The translations under genes were made by a program, and so were the position numbers. A DNA stretch of 23,481 nt from IMG/VR virus record IMGVR_UViG_3300047548_000223, positions 1-23,481 of that record; one strand, 5' to 3'. The stretch comes from a virus. The notes under the pieces are model-generated. The model saw nothing but the letters and a program-made list of their open reading frames with translations. It had not been told where the DNA came from and searched no databases. Shown in pieces: positions 1 to 6,806 of this stretch (positions are counted from its first letter, which is position 1; each line of letters opens with the position of its first letter).

Positions 1-884
1 TTAAAATTCAAGAAGAATTAAAGCTTAAAATAGCTTCAGCTAAGATTGCTTATCACGAAAATCTAGATAAAGCTAAGCTATGGAGTAGCGAGTTAACTAA
101 CTACCAAGAAGCGCTGAAGCTATTTAAGTTAAATCAAGACGCTATTCATCGTTTTGAGCAACTAACTCAGCTAATTGACACTGAAATTCCTATTTTTTAC
201 CCAGACCATGCAAGCCTTACTAAAGAAAAAAGCGAATTACAAGTTAAGATAGACCAACAAAATAAAATTACACGAGAAGTAACAGAGCATAATAAACGTG
301 TCAGCGCTCACAACGCTAAAATTGAGGCACTAAAAGAGCAAAAATCTGATTTTACAATTAGACAAGATAGTATCAAATTAGATATACTTAATAAGTCGTC
401 AGAATCTAATGCGTTAAATGTATTGAAAAAAGCCTTTAGCACTTCTGGAATCGTAGCATTTAAGTTAGAGAGTTTAACTAAAGAGCTAGAAACGACTATT
501 AACTACTATCTATCTATACTAAGCGACGGTCAATTTCAAGTAGAATTTTCACTAGATAAAGAAAAGCTAAACATTAATGTTATAAATAATGGTGTTAGCG
601 CACCTATTGAAACTATGTCTGGCGGTGAGTTTAGTAGAATACAAACTTCAATACTATTAGCAATTCGTAATCTGTTATCTAAATTAGGAGGTAACAGCAT
701 AAATCTATTATTCTTAGATGAAATCACAGGAGTACTAGATGATGAAGGAAAAGAAAAGCTAATAGAAGTGTTACAACGTGAAGATAATTTGAATGTATTT
801 CTAATTTCTCATGATTTTACACACCCACTAATAGATAAAATATCTATTAATAAGATTGACAATATTAGCTCTATACAAGGCTGA
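1..884 (+). CDS. SbcC/Rad50/gp46-like recombination ATPase, C-terminal part (5' end outside window)
   Basis: The reading frame is open from the first complete codon (position 3) to the TGA at 882-884, so the gene starts before the window. About 293 residues are visible. The first ~140 are rich in Lys, Glu and Gln with heptad-like spacing, as in the descending arm of a long coiled coil. The C-terminal ATPase lobe follows: the ABC signature MSGGEFSRIQ (about 615-644), a Walker B stretch LLFLDE (about 708-725) followed by a D-loop (GVLDDEG), and an H-switch LISHD (about 804-818). This order is typical of SbcC, Rad50 and T4 gp46, the ATPase subunit that works with an SbcD/Mre11/gp47 nuclease in end resection and recombination-dependent replication. 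The nuclease partner is not in the window. A TTG at 423 is not the true start, since the coiled coil and ATPase lobe are one frame. The family call is firm; which member is not. Confidence 0.88.
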   Translation, partial: KIQEELKLKIASAKIAYHENLDKAKLWSSELTNYQEALKLFKLNQDAIHRFEQLTQLIDTEIPIFYPDHASLTKEKSELQVKIDQQNKITREVTEHNKRVSAHNAKIEALKEQKSDFTIRQDSIKLDILNKSSESNALNVLKKAFSTSGIVAFKLESLTKELETTINYYLSILSDGQFQVEFSLDKEKLNINVINNGVSAPIETMSGGEFSRIQTSILLAIRNLLSKLGGNSINLLFLDEITGVLDDEGKEKLIEVLQREDNLNVFLISHDFTHPLIDKISINKIDNISSIQG

Positions 885-924
885 GGCACTAGATAGAGAT
901 TTTTTATGCGTAAGGAGCAAAACA

Positions 925-3048
925 ATGTTAACAATTGGAAAACATCCAATTCTATTTCAATTCAAAAAAGACTTTAGAGAACGTCTACTAAACACACCAG
1001 TAGATTGGGGATATGGCGGATTATCTGCTTTTACGTATTATCGCACATATTCACGTAAAAAAGCAAACGGTAAGCTAGAAACCTGGCAAGAGTGCGTTGT
1101 TAGAGTTATTGAGGGCATGTTCTCAATTCTAAAGACACACGCTATCACATCTGAGCATACTTGGAATGAAAAGCGTGCACACAAGCTAGCGGAAGAAGCT
1201 GCAGAGCGTCTACTAGCTTTTAAGTGGACTCCTCCGGGTCGCGGGCTATGGATGATGGGCACCCCGTTTGTTTATGAAAAAGGTGGAGCCTGTTTAAATA
1301 ACTGTGGATTCGTGTCTACAGAAAATATTGATGCAGAAATGTCTAAACCATTCGCTTTCCTCATGGATATGAGCATGGTAGGTGTTGGTATCGGATTTGA
1401 TACTAAAGGCGCTGGTAAAGTAGCTTCATACGTACCAGAAGGCGATGTTGAAGTAATTACTGTCGAAGATAGTCGTGAAGGATGGGTTGAACTTATTTCC
1501 TGTCTAATCGACTCTTATCTTGAAGAAGGTTCTAACCCCGTTGAGCCAGATACAAGCTTAGTTCGTGATTATGGAGAGCCAATTCATGGATTTGGCGGCG
1601 TAGCTTCTGGCCCAGAACCACTAGTACAAGGTTTCTATGGTATCAAAGATATTCTAGAAAAGCGTGCTCTAAGTGAAAACCCGCTTCTAACCTCAGTAGA
1701 TATTACTGATATTATGAATATTATTGGTAAAATTGTAGTAGCCGGTAACGTTCGCCGTACAGCAGAAATTGCCTTTGGTGAGCCTGAAGACGAAGAATTT
1801 GCAAATATGAAAAACTGGGAACAGTTTGGAGTAGAAACAGGTTCAACAGCTCCACAAGAACTAGAGCTAGTAAATGCAGAAGATTTTGCAGAATATAATA
1901 GCAACTGGGATGCTAGAGCAAAGATTGCTCGCAAATATACTACAGAAGACTGGGCTTATAAGTTTGGCGGATGGCGTTGGGCTTCAAATAACTCTATCTT
2001 TGCTCGTGTAGGTATGGACTATACTGAAGTAGCTAAAAAAGTTGCTTCTAATGGTGAACCAGGTTTTGCTTGGTTAGAAACTATGCAAGCATATGGACGT
2101 ATGAAAGACCCTGCTGACCATAAAGACTATCGTGTTCGTGGTGGTAACCCTTGCTTAGAACAGTCTCTGGAACCTTATGAACTATGCTGTTTAGTTGAAT
2201 CATTCCCTGCAAAGCACGATGATTATTGGGACTATCAGCGTACTCTAAAATTTGCTTATCTGTATGCAAAAACAGTTACTCTAGTACCAACTCACTGGAA
2301 AGAAACTAATGACGTTATCAAGCGTAACCGTCGTATTGGTACTTCTCAGAGCGGTATTCAAGAAGCAATGCTTAAGTTTGGTCGTAAAAAGTATCTAGAG
2401 CAATTCTGTGACCAAGCATATAACTATATTAACTACCTAGATAAAAAGTATAGCGAATGGCTAGGCGTACCACTATCTATCAAAAAGACTAGTGTTAAAC
2501 CAAGCGGTACAGTATCTCTAGTGGCCGGAGCGCTACCAGGTATTCACTATGCTAAGGCAGAAAGCTACTACCGTTTAATTCGTGTAGCTAATACTTCTAA
2601 TCTACTACCTATTCTACGTGCAGCTAATTACCGCATTGAAGATTCTATCACTGACCCGCTAAAAACCAGTGTAGTTTACTTCCCAGTAACTCATGCTCCT
2701 GGTACTATTAGCGATAAGGATGTATCTATTTGGGAACAGTTCGCAAACGCAGTAGACCTACAACACTACTGGGCTGATAACCAAGTATCCATTACTATCT
2801 CTTTCCAACCGCATGAAAAGACTCAGATTGCTCGTGCTCTTAGCTGTTTTGATAGTAAACTAAAAGGCGTAAGTTTATTACCTCTTTCAGACCACGGATA
2901 TGCACAAGCGCCGTATACACAAGCTCCAAGAGAAGAAGTTCTAGCTTACTCAGAACAACTACTACCTCTTGACTTTAGCAGTCTTACTCACGAAGGTGAG
3001 AATGCAGACGCTAATAAGTTCTGTGACGGTGATGCTTGCTTAATTTAA
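925..3048 (+). CDS. nrdJ: Adenosylcobalamin-dependent ribonucleoside-triphosphate reductase (class II RNR)
   Basis: Reduces ribonucleotides to deoxyribonucleotides with a B12-derived radical. At 707 residues it is close to the monomeric Lactobacillus leichmannii enzyme (about 740). I chose ATG 925 because TAAGGAG (911-917) lies 7 bases upstream; the frame also opens at TTG 856, but that would add 23 unrelated residues. Catalytic features are visible: the N-terminal disulfide cysteine in LNNCGF (C127), the thiyl-radical site NPCLE (C410, E412), its redox mate in ELCCL (C421 or C422), the phosphate-contact loop KPSGTVSLVAG (525-535), and the C-terminal shuttle pair C700-x4-C705 close to the end (CDGDACLI). 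All positions needed for activity appear intact. No second subunit is expected for this class. A glutaredoxin two genes downstream is a possible reductant (inference). Leucine is written mostly as CTA and arginine mostly as CGT, unlike several neighbours. Confidence 0.95.
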   Translation: MLTIGKHPILFQFKKDFRERLLNTPVDWGYGGLSAFTYYRTYSRKKANGKLETWQECVVRVIEGMFSILKTHAITSEHTWNEKRAHKLAEEAAERLLAFKWTPPGRGLWMMGTPFVYEKGGACLNNCGFVSTENIDAEMSKPFAFLMDMSMVGVGIGFDTKGAGKVASYVPEGDVEVITVEDSREGWVELISCLIDSYLEEGSNPVEPDTSLVRDYGEPIHGFGGVASGPEPLVQGFYGIKDILEKRALSENPLLTSVDITDIMNIIGKIVVAGNVRRTAEIAFGEPEDEEFANMKNWEQFGVETGSTAPQELELVNAEDFAEYNSNWDARAKIARKYTTEDWAYKFGGWRWASNNSIFARVGMDYTEVAKKVASNGEPGFAWLETMQAYGRMKDPADHKDYRVRGGNPCLEQSLEPYELCCLVESFPAKHDDYWDYQRTLKFAYLYAKTVTLVPTHWKETNDVIKRNRRIGTSQSGIQEAMLKFGRKKYLEQFCDQAYNYINYLDKKYSEWLGVPLSIKKTSVKPSGTVSLVAGALPGIHYAKAESYYRLIRVANTSNLLPILRAANYRIEDSITDPLKTSVVYFPVTHAPGTISDKDVSIWEQFANAVDLQHYWADNQVSITISFQPHEKTQIARALSCFDSKLKGVSLLPLSDHGYAQAPYTQAPREEVLAYSEQLLPLDFSSLTHEGENADANKFCDGDACLI

Positions 3049-3608
3049 GCAGCCCATGTATAAAACTATGCAGGCTCCATTATGGAGCCTGCATAGGCTG
3101 TAGAAGAACTCAAGATGAAATTAGAGAGTGGTACTATGGCGATAGTAATATTAGACAAAAGATACTAGATAGGATAAGTATGAAAGTTAAATTTGTAAAA
3201 GACCACGAAGATGCTCAGTTACCAACCTACGGTACAGCAGGAGCTGCGGGGGCAGATGTTTATAGCGTCAAAGAATATAAAATAGGTCCAGGACAACACG
3301 TATTAGTAGATACTGGATTAAAATGTGATATACCAGAAGGGTTTGAACTACAAGTAAGACCTCGCTCAGGTTTAGCACTAAAGAATAGAATTACAGTACT
3401 TAACAGTCCTGGTACTATTGACAGTGATTATACAGGTAAGCTAGGAGTAATTCTGATGAACCACTCAGATGAAATTTTCTCTGTAAAGCCTGGAGATAGA
3501 ATTGCACAAATAGTAGTTGCGCCAGTCGTACAAGCTACATTTGCATGGGCAGAAGATACAAAGAGTACAGAACGAGGTTCTGATGGCTTTGGCTCTACAG
3601 GAGTTTAA
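3036..3608 (+). CDS. dut: DUF1289 domain fused to trimeric-type dUTPase
   Basis: Hydrolyses dUTP to dUMP and PPi, keeping uracil out of DNA and feeding dUMP to ThyX. The frame has no stop from 3033 to 3608. Residues 49-190 carry all five dUTPase motifs: I (AGAAGADVY, ~68-76), II (PRSG, 109-112), III (GTIDSDYTGKLGV, 126-138, catalytic Asp probably D129), IV (GDRIAQIV, 153-160) and V (RGSDGFGSTG, 180-189). Residues ~6-47 match the small DUF1289 family: SPCIKLC, then ACIGC (cysteines 8, 12, 19, 22), RTQDEI and a W, a likely metal-binding knuckle of unknown role. The only start candidate before the cysteines is TTG 3036, which overlaps nrdJ by 13 bases. An internal ATG at 3180 (codon 49) could make a 142-residue dUTPase of normal length. 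The fusion is seen in the sequence; whether both forms are made is unknown. Confidence 0.85.
   Translation: MLNLSSPCIKLCRLHYGACIGCRRTQDEIREWYYGDSNIRQKILDRISMKVKFVKDHEDAQLPTYGTAGAAGADVYSVKEYKIGPGQHVLVDTGLKCDIPEGFELQVRPRSGLALKNRITVLNSPGTIDSDYTGKLGVILMNHSDEIFSVKPGDRIAQIVVAPVVQATFAWAEDTKSTERGSDGFGSTGV
3066..3096 (+). repeat. Perfect 14-bp inverted repeat (stem-loop) inside the DUF1289 codons
   Basis: Bases 3066-3079 (ctatgcaggctcca) are the exact reverse complement of 3083-3096, with a 3-base loop (tta, 3080-3082). Eight of the 14 pairs are G-C. The stem starts 17 bases after the nrdJ stop, and its right arm runs into the codons of the CxxC knuckle. No T-run follows, so it does not look like an intrinsic terminator. 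A hairpin this stable in the mRNA could affect translation of the fusion, transcript processing or stability (inference). Confidence 0.85.
3171..3182 (+). promoter_or_regulatory. Candidate internal ribosome binding site and ATG for a dUTPase-only product
   Basis: AGGA at 3171-3174 sits 5 bases before an in-frame ATG at 3180-3182 (codon 49 of the fusion). Translation from here gives a 142-residue protein beginning just where dUTPases normally begin. The upstream TTG start has only a weak GGTGA three bases before it. This makes internal initiation plausible, but it is not shown. Confidence 0.45.
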
Positions 3609-3609
3609 T

Positions 3610-3837
3610 ATGCAAGCTATTGTATGGTCAACTAGCACTTGTAGTTTCTGTAAACAAGCAAAAGCATTACTAGATAAACATAATATTCCTTATGAAGAAC
3701 GTCTCATTGGCGATAATTGGACCAAAGAGCAACTTCTAGAAGTTGTACCCAACGCACGTACTGTTCCTCAAATTTTTATTGATGGAAATTACGTGGGAGG
3801 TTATACTGATTTAGTGAGCCACTTAAGCGGCTCATAA
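3610..3837 (+). CDS. Glutaredoxin-like protein
   Basis: A 75-residue thioredoxin-fold protein. The redox-active pair is C11-S-F-C14 (TCSFCKQAKALL), followed by the cis-proline motif TVPQIF (51-56) and GGYTDL (63-68) at the end of the fold, which are diagnostic of the glutaredoxin/NrdH group. ATG 3610 has CAGGAG seven bases upstream, at the end of the dUTPase gene, and gives a normal phage glutaredoxin length. An earlier TTG at 3517 would add 31 residues read out of frame from dut and is rejected. The gene lies one base after the dut stop and two genes after nrdJ, which suggests it re-reduces the reductase shuttle cysteines, as T4 NrdC serves the T4 enzyme. Direct partnership with a class II enzyme is an inference. 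Confidence 0.9.
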   Translation: MQAIVWSTSTCSFCKQAKALLDKHNIPYEERLIGDNWTKEQLLEVVPNARTVPQIFIDGNYVGGYTDLVSHLSGS

Positions 3838-3849
3838 AAAGGAATATTG

Positions 3850-4569
3850 ATGACAAGAAATACAGCTAAACAAAAACCGCGCGTAGCTGCGGAACAAGGT
3901 TATCGTAAGATTAGAATTGATGATTTACTAACTTTTGAACCTATTACTGAGAATCAAAGCAAAGCCAAAAAAGCTTATAATAAAGATAGAAATCTAATGC
4001 TTAAAGGTTATCCAGGAACTGGAAAAACATTTTTAGCATTACTATTTGCGTTGCAAGAAGTATTAGACCCTTCTTCTGATTATAAGCGCGTTGCTATAAT
4101 TCGTTCAGTAGTACCTACCAGAGATATCGGCTTCCTAAAAGGAGACGATAAAGAAAAGATAGCTGTATATGAAACTCCTTACAGAGATATCTGTGAGGAG
4201 CTTTTTAATATAAAGGGTGCTTATGATATACTAAAAGCACAAGGAAGTATTATTTTTGATACAACATCCTTTATACGTGGTAGAAGTTTGCACAACACTA
4301 TATTCATTGTTGATGAATGTGAAAATCTTAATTTTCATGAATTAGACAGTGTTATTACTCGTGTAGGCAATTATAGTAAAATTATATACTGCGGAGACCA
4401 CGGGCAGACAGACTTCACTAAAGAAGGCGATAAAATAGGATTAATCAACTTTAGCCGTATTCTAAAAGAAATGGACAACTTTACATTCGTTGATTTTGGA
4501 ATAGACGACATTGTAAGAAGTGCGCTAGTTAAATCCTATATTATAGCGAAAGACAGATTAGGATTTTAA
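3850..4569 (+). CDS. phoH: PhoH-like P-loop ATPase
   Basis: A 239-residue protein matching the ATPase domain of PhoH. Walker A is GYPGTGKT (53-60). The family-specific RSVVPTRDIGFLKGD stretch is at 85-99, Walker B with a DEx box is IFIVDECEN (151-159), a conserved Arg/Gly (ITRVG) is at 169-173, and the GDHGQTD motif is at 182-188. ATG 3850 was preferred over the adjacent TTG 3847 because AAAGGA (3838-3843) is six bases before the ATG and only three before the TTG. PhoH proteins are common in phage replication clusters; they bind ATP and some have RNA helicase-type activity, but their role in infection is not settled. It stands 12 bases after the glutaredoxin gene and abuts the next gene. Confidence 0.9.
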   Translation: MTRNTAKQKPRVAAEQGYRKIRIDDLLTFEPITENQSKAKKAYNKDRNLMLKGYPGTGKTFLALLFALQEVLDPSSDYKRVAIIRSVVPTRDIGFLKGDDKEKIAVYETPYRDICEELFNIKGAYDILKAQGSIIFDTTSFIRGRSLHNTIFIVDECENLNFHELDSVITRVGNYSKIIYCGDHGQTDFTKEGDKIGLINFSRILKEMDNFTFVDFGIDDIVRSALVKSYIIAKDRLGF

Positions 4570-5025
4570 ATGGTAAATAGAAGTAAAATTAAGGGGTCCG
4601 CTTATGAAGCAAAGATAAAAGACATATTAAATGCTACTTTCCCTAATATTCAGTTTGAACGAGTGCCTCTAAGCGGTGCTATTGAATATTTAAAAGGCGA
4701 TATATGGACTCCTCACGATACAGCAGCATGGCCGTGGTGCATAGAAGCAAAACACTACGCAGAGCTTGAGTGGAACAACCTGCTAACCTCTAAAACAACA
4801 GATATACTCAACTTTTGGAAACAAACGCTTAGAGAAGCAGAAACTATGAAGAAAAAACCGCTATTAATCTTTCGATGGAATAGATCAAAAGATTTTGTGG
4901 CTTTTGACGATGATATACAAATAGAATCTCATATACAAGTAAAATCGTTTGGATATTCCTTTAAGATAGCTTTATTAGACGATTGGCTAAAAGCCGTAAA
5001 AAGTCAAACTAATCTTGCTAAGTAG
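4570..5025 (+). CDS. PD-(D/E)XK nuclease, Holliday-junction-resolvase-like
   Basis: A 151-residue protein whose ATG directly follows the phoH stop, with AGGA about 7 bases upstream. The N-terminal pattern KGSAYEAKIKDIL contains E13. GD at 43-44 is followed by EAK at 59-61, giving E13...D44...E59-x-K61, the metal-binding pattern of the PD-(D/E)XK fold. This layout and size are typical of small phage resolvase-like or Hjc-like endonucleases. The likely role is resolving branched DNA or trimming ends beside the gp46-like ATPase and the exonuclease, but substrate choice cannot be read from the sequence. Confidence is good for the fold and moderate for the resolvase label. Confidence 0.72.
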   Translation: MVNRSKIKGSAYEAKIKDILNATFPNIQFERVPLSGAIEYLKGDIWTPHDTAAWPWCIEAKHYAELEWNNLLTSKTTDILNFWKQTLREAETMKKKPLLIFRWNRSKDFVAFDDDIQIESHIQVKSFGYSFKIALLDDWLKAVKSQTNLAK

Positions 5026-5026
5026 T

Positions 5027-5044
5027 TATATTATTGATAATATA
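5027..5044 (+). repeat. Short all-A/T inverted repeat between nuclease and exonuclease genes
   Basis: Seven bases (tatatta) are repeated inverted after a four-base loop (ttga). The stem is entirely A-T, in a 44-base gap. It is too weak to be a convincing terminator. It might be a transcription-factor site or chance in AT-rich DNA. Confidence 0.25.
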
Positions 5045-5069
5045 AGTAATGTAATAAGGAATACAATAA

Positions 5070-5912
5070 ATGACAAAATCATGGAACGATTTAGAAGATG
5101 TTAAGTCTTTTGATTATGAAGAGTTTAACAACCTGCTAATTCTTGACGCTAACAACGTCTCATATAGATTTTTACAGCGTAACAACTACAACTCATACAC
5201 TGAAGAATTTAAACGCACAGTACAATCTCTAGCAAAATCATACAAAGCTAAACGCACAATTGTATGTTTTGACTTCGGTAAGTCGTATTACCGTATGGAA
5301 ATGCTGGGCGACTATAAAGGTACACGCAAAAAGCCTGAAGAACCAGAAGAAATTAAGCGTTATGAAGAGTTTTTCGAGGTTCTAAATAAGCTACCAGAAG
5401 AATTAGATGAAGAAGTACTAAAATTTCGTGGTATTGAGGCAGATGACTTACTTACATATCTAACTCAACACGTATCTCCTCGTTATGAGCATACTTGGAT
5501 TGTTTCATCTGACAAAGACTTAATTCAACTACTAGATACTAATATCTCAATCTTTAATATCTTCTCAAGAAAAGAAGTGACTATTAACACGTTAGCTGAA
5601 GAACTAGCTCTTACTCCTAGTGAATTTATGATGTCACGCATTATTGAAGGTGATAAGAGCGATAACATTATTGGCATTGAAGGTATTGGTCCTAAACGTG
5701 CACAAGCACTCGCTAAAGAGTATAAAACTCTTGATAATCTACTAAAAGCTCTTCCAATTAAAGGTAAATCTCAGTATATTTCTAATCTCAATGCTGGTCG
5801 TGAGACTCTAGTTAGAAATGAAAAACTAATTAATCTAAAACGCTACTATATCGACGCTATCTCTGCTGGTAAAGAAGGCGACGACCCCTTAGAAGTTCTT
5901 AGCGAACTATAA
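5070..5912 (+). CDS. 5'-3' exonuclease / flap endonuclease (T5 D15, T4 RNase H type)
   Basis: A 280-residue FEN-family nuclease that would remove RNA primers and 5' flaps. Acidic metal-binding positions are visible: D26 in LILDANN, D68 in VCFDFG, the helical-arch region YKGTRKK (82-88), E123 with D125/D126 in GIEADD, D148 and D150 in SSDKD, and D195/D198 in GDKSDN. The helix-3-turn-helix DNA-binding motif IGIEGIGPKRA follows at about 201-211. Length matches phage members of the family (about 280-305), and no polymerase domain is attached. ATG 5070 has TAAGGA about 9 bases upstream. It is the last gene before a strong terminator. Leucine codons are mostly CTA, as in nrdJ. Confidence 0.92.
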   Translation: MTKSWNDLEDVKSFDYEEFNNLLILDANNVSYRFLQRNNYNSYTEEFKRTVQSLAKSYKAKRTIVCFDFGKSYYRMEMLGDYKGTRKKPEEPEEIKRYEEFFEVLNKLPEELDEEVLKFRGIEADDLLTYLTQHVSPRYEHTWIVSSDKDLIQLLDTNISIFNIFSRKEVTINTLAEELALTPSEFMMSRIIEGDKSDNIIGIEGIGPKRAQALAKEYKTLDNLLKALPIKGKSQYISNLNAGRETLVRNEKLINLKRYYIDAISAGKEGDDPLEVLSEL

Positions 5913-5914
5913 CG

Positions 5915-5947
5915 AAAAAGGCGTCAGTAATTCCTGACGCCTTTTTT
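5915..5947 (+). terminator. Intrinsic terminator after the exonuclease gene
   Basis: An 8-bp stem (ggcgtcag / ctgacgcc) with a 6-base loop is followed by six T and preceded by five A, starting 3 bases after the exonuclease stop. The A-run on the left means it could also work for leftward transcripts. It would end the nucleotide-metabolism operon. Confidence 0.88.
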
Positions 5948-6106
5948 ATAAAAATAATTTTAAACAGTGTTTATCTGTAGCTCGAACATTCTAAGTTGTA
6001 AAACTACATATAAAACAATATCGTCCAGTACTTAAATTTTATATACGCTGGATATCCAAAAGACTTCTGAAATTTTATTTTGGAAAAATTTTTAAGAAAG
6101 ATTTAA
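5948..6106 (+). promoter_or_regulatory. Non-coding leader of thyX with a possible promoter
   Basis: This 159-base AT-rich gap between a terminator and thyX holds no convincing small gene. It is the only visible place for a thyX promoter. A TATAAA (6009-6014) could be a -10 box but lacks a good -35. The pair TTGTAA (5996-6001) and TATCGT (6019-6024), 17 bases apart, is an alternative with four matches in each box. A perfect 10-bp palindrome tggatatcca (6049-6058) and an A/T-rich inverted stretch near 6070-6092 could be protein-binding or leader structures. None of these is strong alone. Confidence 0.35.
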
Positions 6107-6778
6107 ATGACTAAAACATACGATGATATTATGAGTGTACGATTAATTGGTTATACTCAGCCAGTTGACATGATTGGAATTGATGATGTACAGGATTTGA
6201 TTGCTTACTGCGCTAAAGTATCTAATCCTCAGTTTCAAACAGACTTTTCTCGCTCTGAAAAACTACTAAACTATCTTAAAGCGCACGCACACTGGTCGCC
6301 TTTTGAAATGGCTAGTGCTACAATGGAAGTAAGTACAACTCGCGATATTGCTCGTCAGTTTTTACGTCACCGCTCATTCAGCTTTCAAGAATTTTCACAG
6401 CGTTATGCTAACCCACAAGATATGGCTACATCGTTTGTGCTACGCGAAGCTAGATTGCAGGATACTACGAACCGTCAAAACTCAATTGTTGTAGATGATG
6501 AAGAGTTGCAGAAGCAATGGAATGCAGCACAGCAAGACGTAATTGATTTAGCACAAGAAGCTTATGATTGGGCTATTGCTAATGGAATTGCAAAAGAGCA
6601 AGCTCGTGTTGTGCTTCCAGAAGGTAATACAGTATCAAAGCTATATGTAAACGGTACAATTCGTTCTTGGATTCATTATACTGAACTTCGTTCAGCAAAC
6701 GGGACACAACGTGAGCATATGGCGCTAGCAGTTGCCTGTGCTCAAGCAATTGTTAAAATATTCCCAATGATTAGTTAA
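6107..6778 (+). CDS. thyX: Flavin-dependent thymidylate synthase
   Basis: Makes dTMP from dUMP using FAD, NADPH and methylenetetrahydrofolate. The 223-residue protein carries the ThyX signature RHR-x7-S as RHRSFSFQEFSQRY (87-100). HWSPFE lies at 62-67, and the C-terminal active-site block spans ARVVLPEG (166-173), IRSWIHYTELRS (185-196) and QREHM (201-205). The start at ATG 6107 is the natural N-terminus by family length, although the ribosome site is poor (AAGAAAG, 6 bases upstream). The gene stands alone between a terminator on its left and one on its right, so it is probably transcribed from its own promoter. Functionally it joins the dUTPase (dUMP source) and the reductase. Confidence 0.95.
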   Translation: MTKTYDDIMSVRLIGYTQPVDMIGIDDVQDLIAYCAKVSNPQFQTDFSRSEKLLNYLKAHAHWSPFEMASATMEVSTTRDIARQFLRHRSFSFQEFSQRYANPQDMATSFVLREARLQDTTNRQNSIVVDDEELQKQWNAAQQDVIDLAQEAYDWAIANGIAKEQARVVLPEGNTVSKLYVNGTIRSWIHYTELRSANGTQREHMALAVACAQAIVKIFPMIS

Positions 6779-6780
6779 CA

Positions 6781-6806
6781 AAAAAGGGAGCCTAAGCTCC
6801 CTTTTT
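6781..6806. terminator. Bidirectional intrinsic terminator between converging gene blocks
   Basis: A 6-bp G/C-rich stem (gggagc / gctccc) with loop ctaa is flanked by A5 on the left and T5 on the right, so both strands read stem plus T-run. It begins 2 bases after the thyX stop. The loop holds the stop codon of a short - strand reading frame. It fits a shared terminator for thyX and the structural operon. Confidence 0.88.

Noticed and set aside
423-884. A separate short gene starting at TTG 423
   Set aside because: The same frame is open back to the window start and encodes a coiled-coil arm, so this is the end of a larger ATPase gene.
856-924. Upstream TTG start for nrdJ adding 23 residues
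   Set aside because: It overlaps the end of the gp46-like gene and has no ribosome site, whereas ATG 925 has TAAGGAG at good spacing and matches the family N-terminus.
536-2269. Open frames on the - strand opposite the gp46-like gene and nrdJ
   Set aside because: They lie fully opposite strongly supported genes, match no family and show low-quality composition; they are shadows of the coding strand.
3020-3070. Programmed frameshift joining nrdJ to the DUF1289-dUTPase frame, with the hairpin as stimulator
   Set aside because: The frames differ by -1, but no slippery heptamer lies before the nrdJ stop. The nrdJ product is complete with its C-terminal CxxxxC pair, and the hairpin starts 17 bases after the stop codon, too far for a stimulator acting before it.
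3517-3609. Longer glutaredoxin starting inside dut
   Set aside because: The extra 31 residues are dut read in another frame. The fold begins at ATG 3610, which has a good ribosome site.
5027-5044. Terminator between the nuclease and exonuclease genes
   Set aside because: The stem is 7 bp of A-T only, with no T-run; it would not stop transcription reliably.
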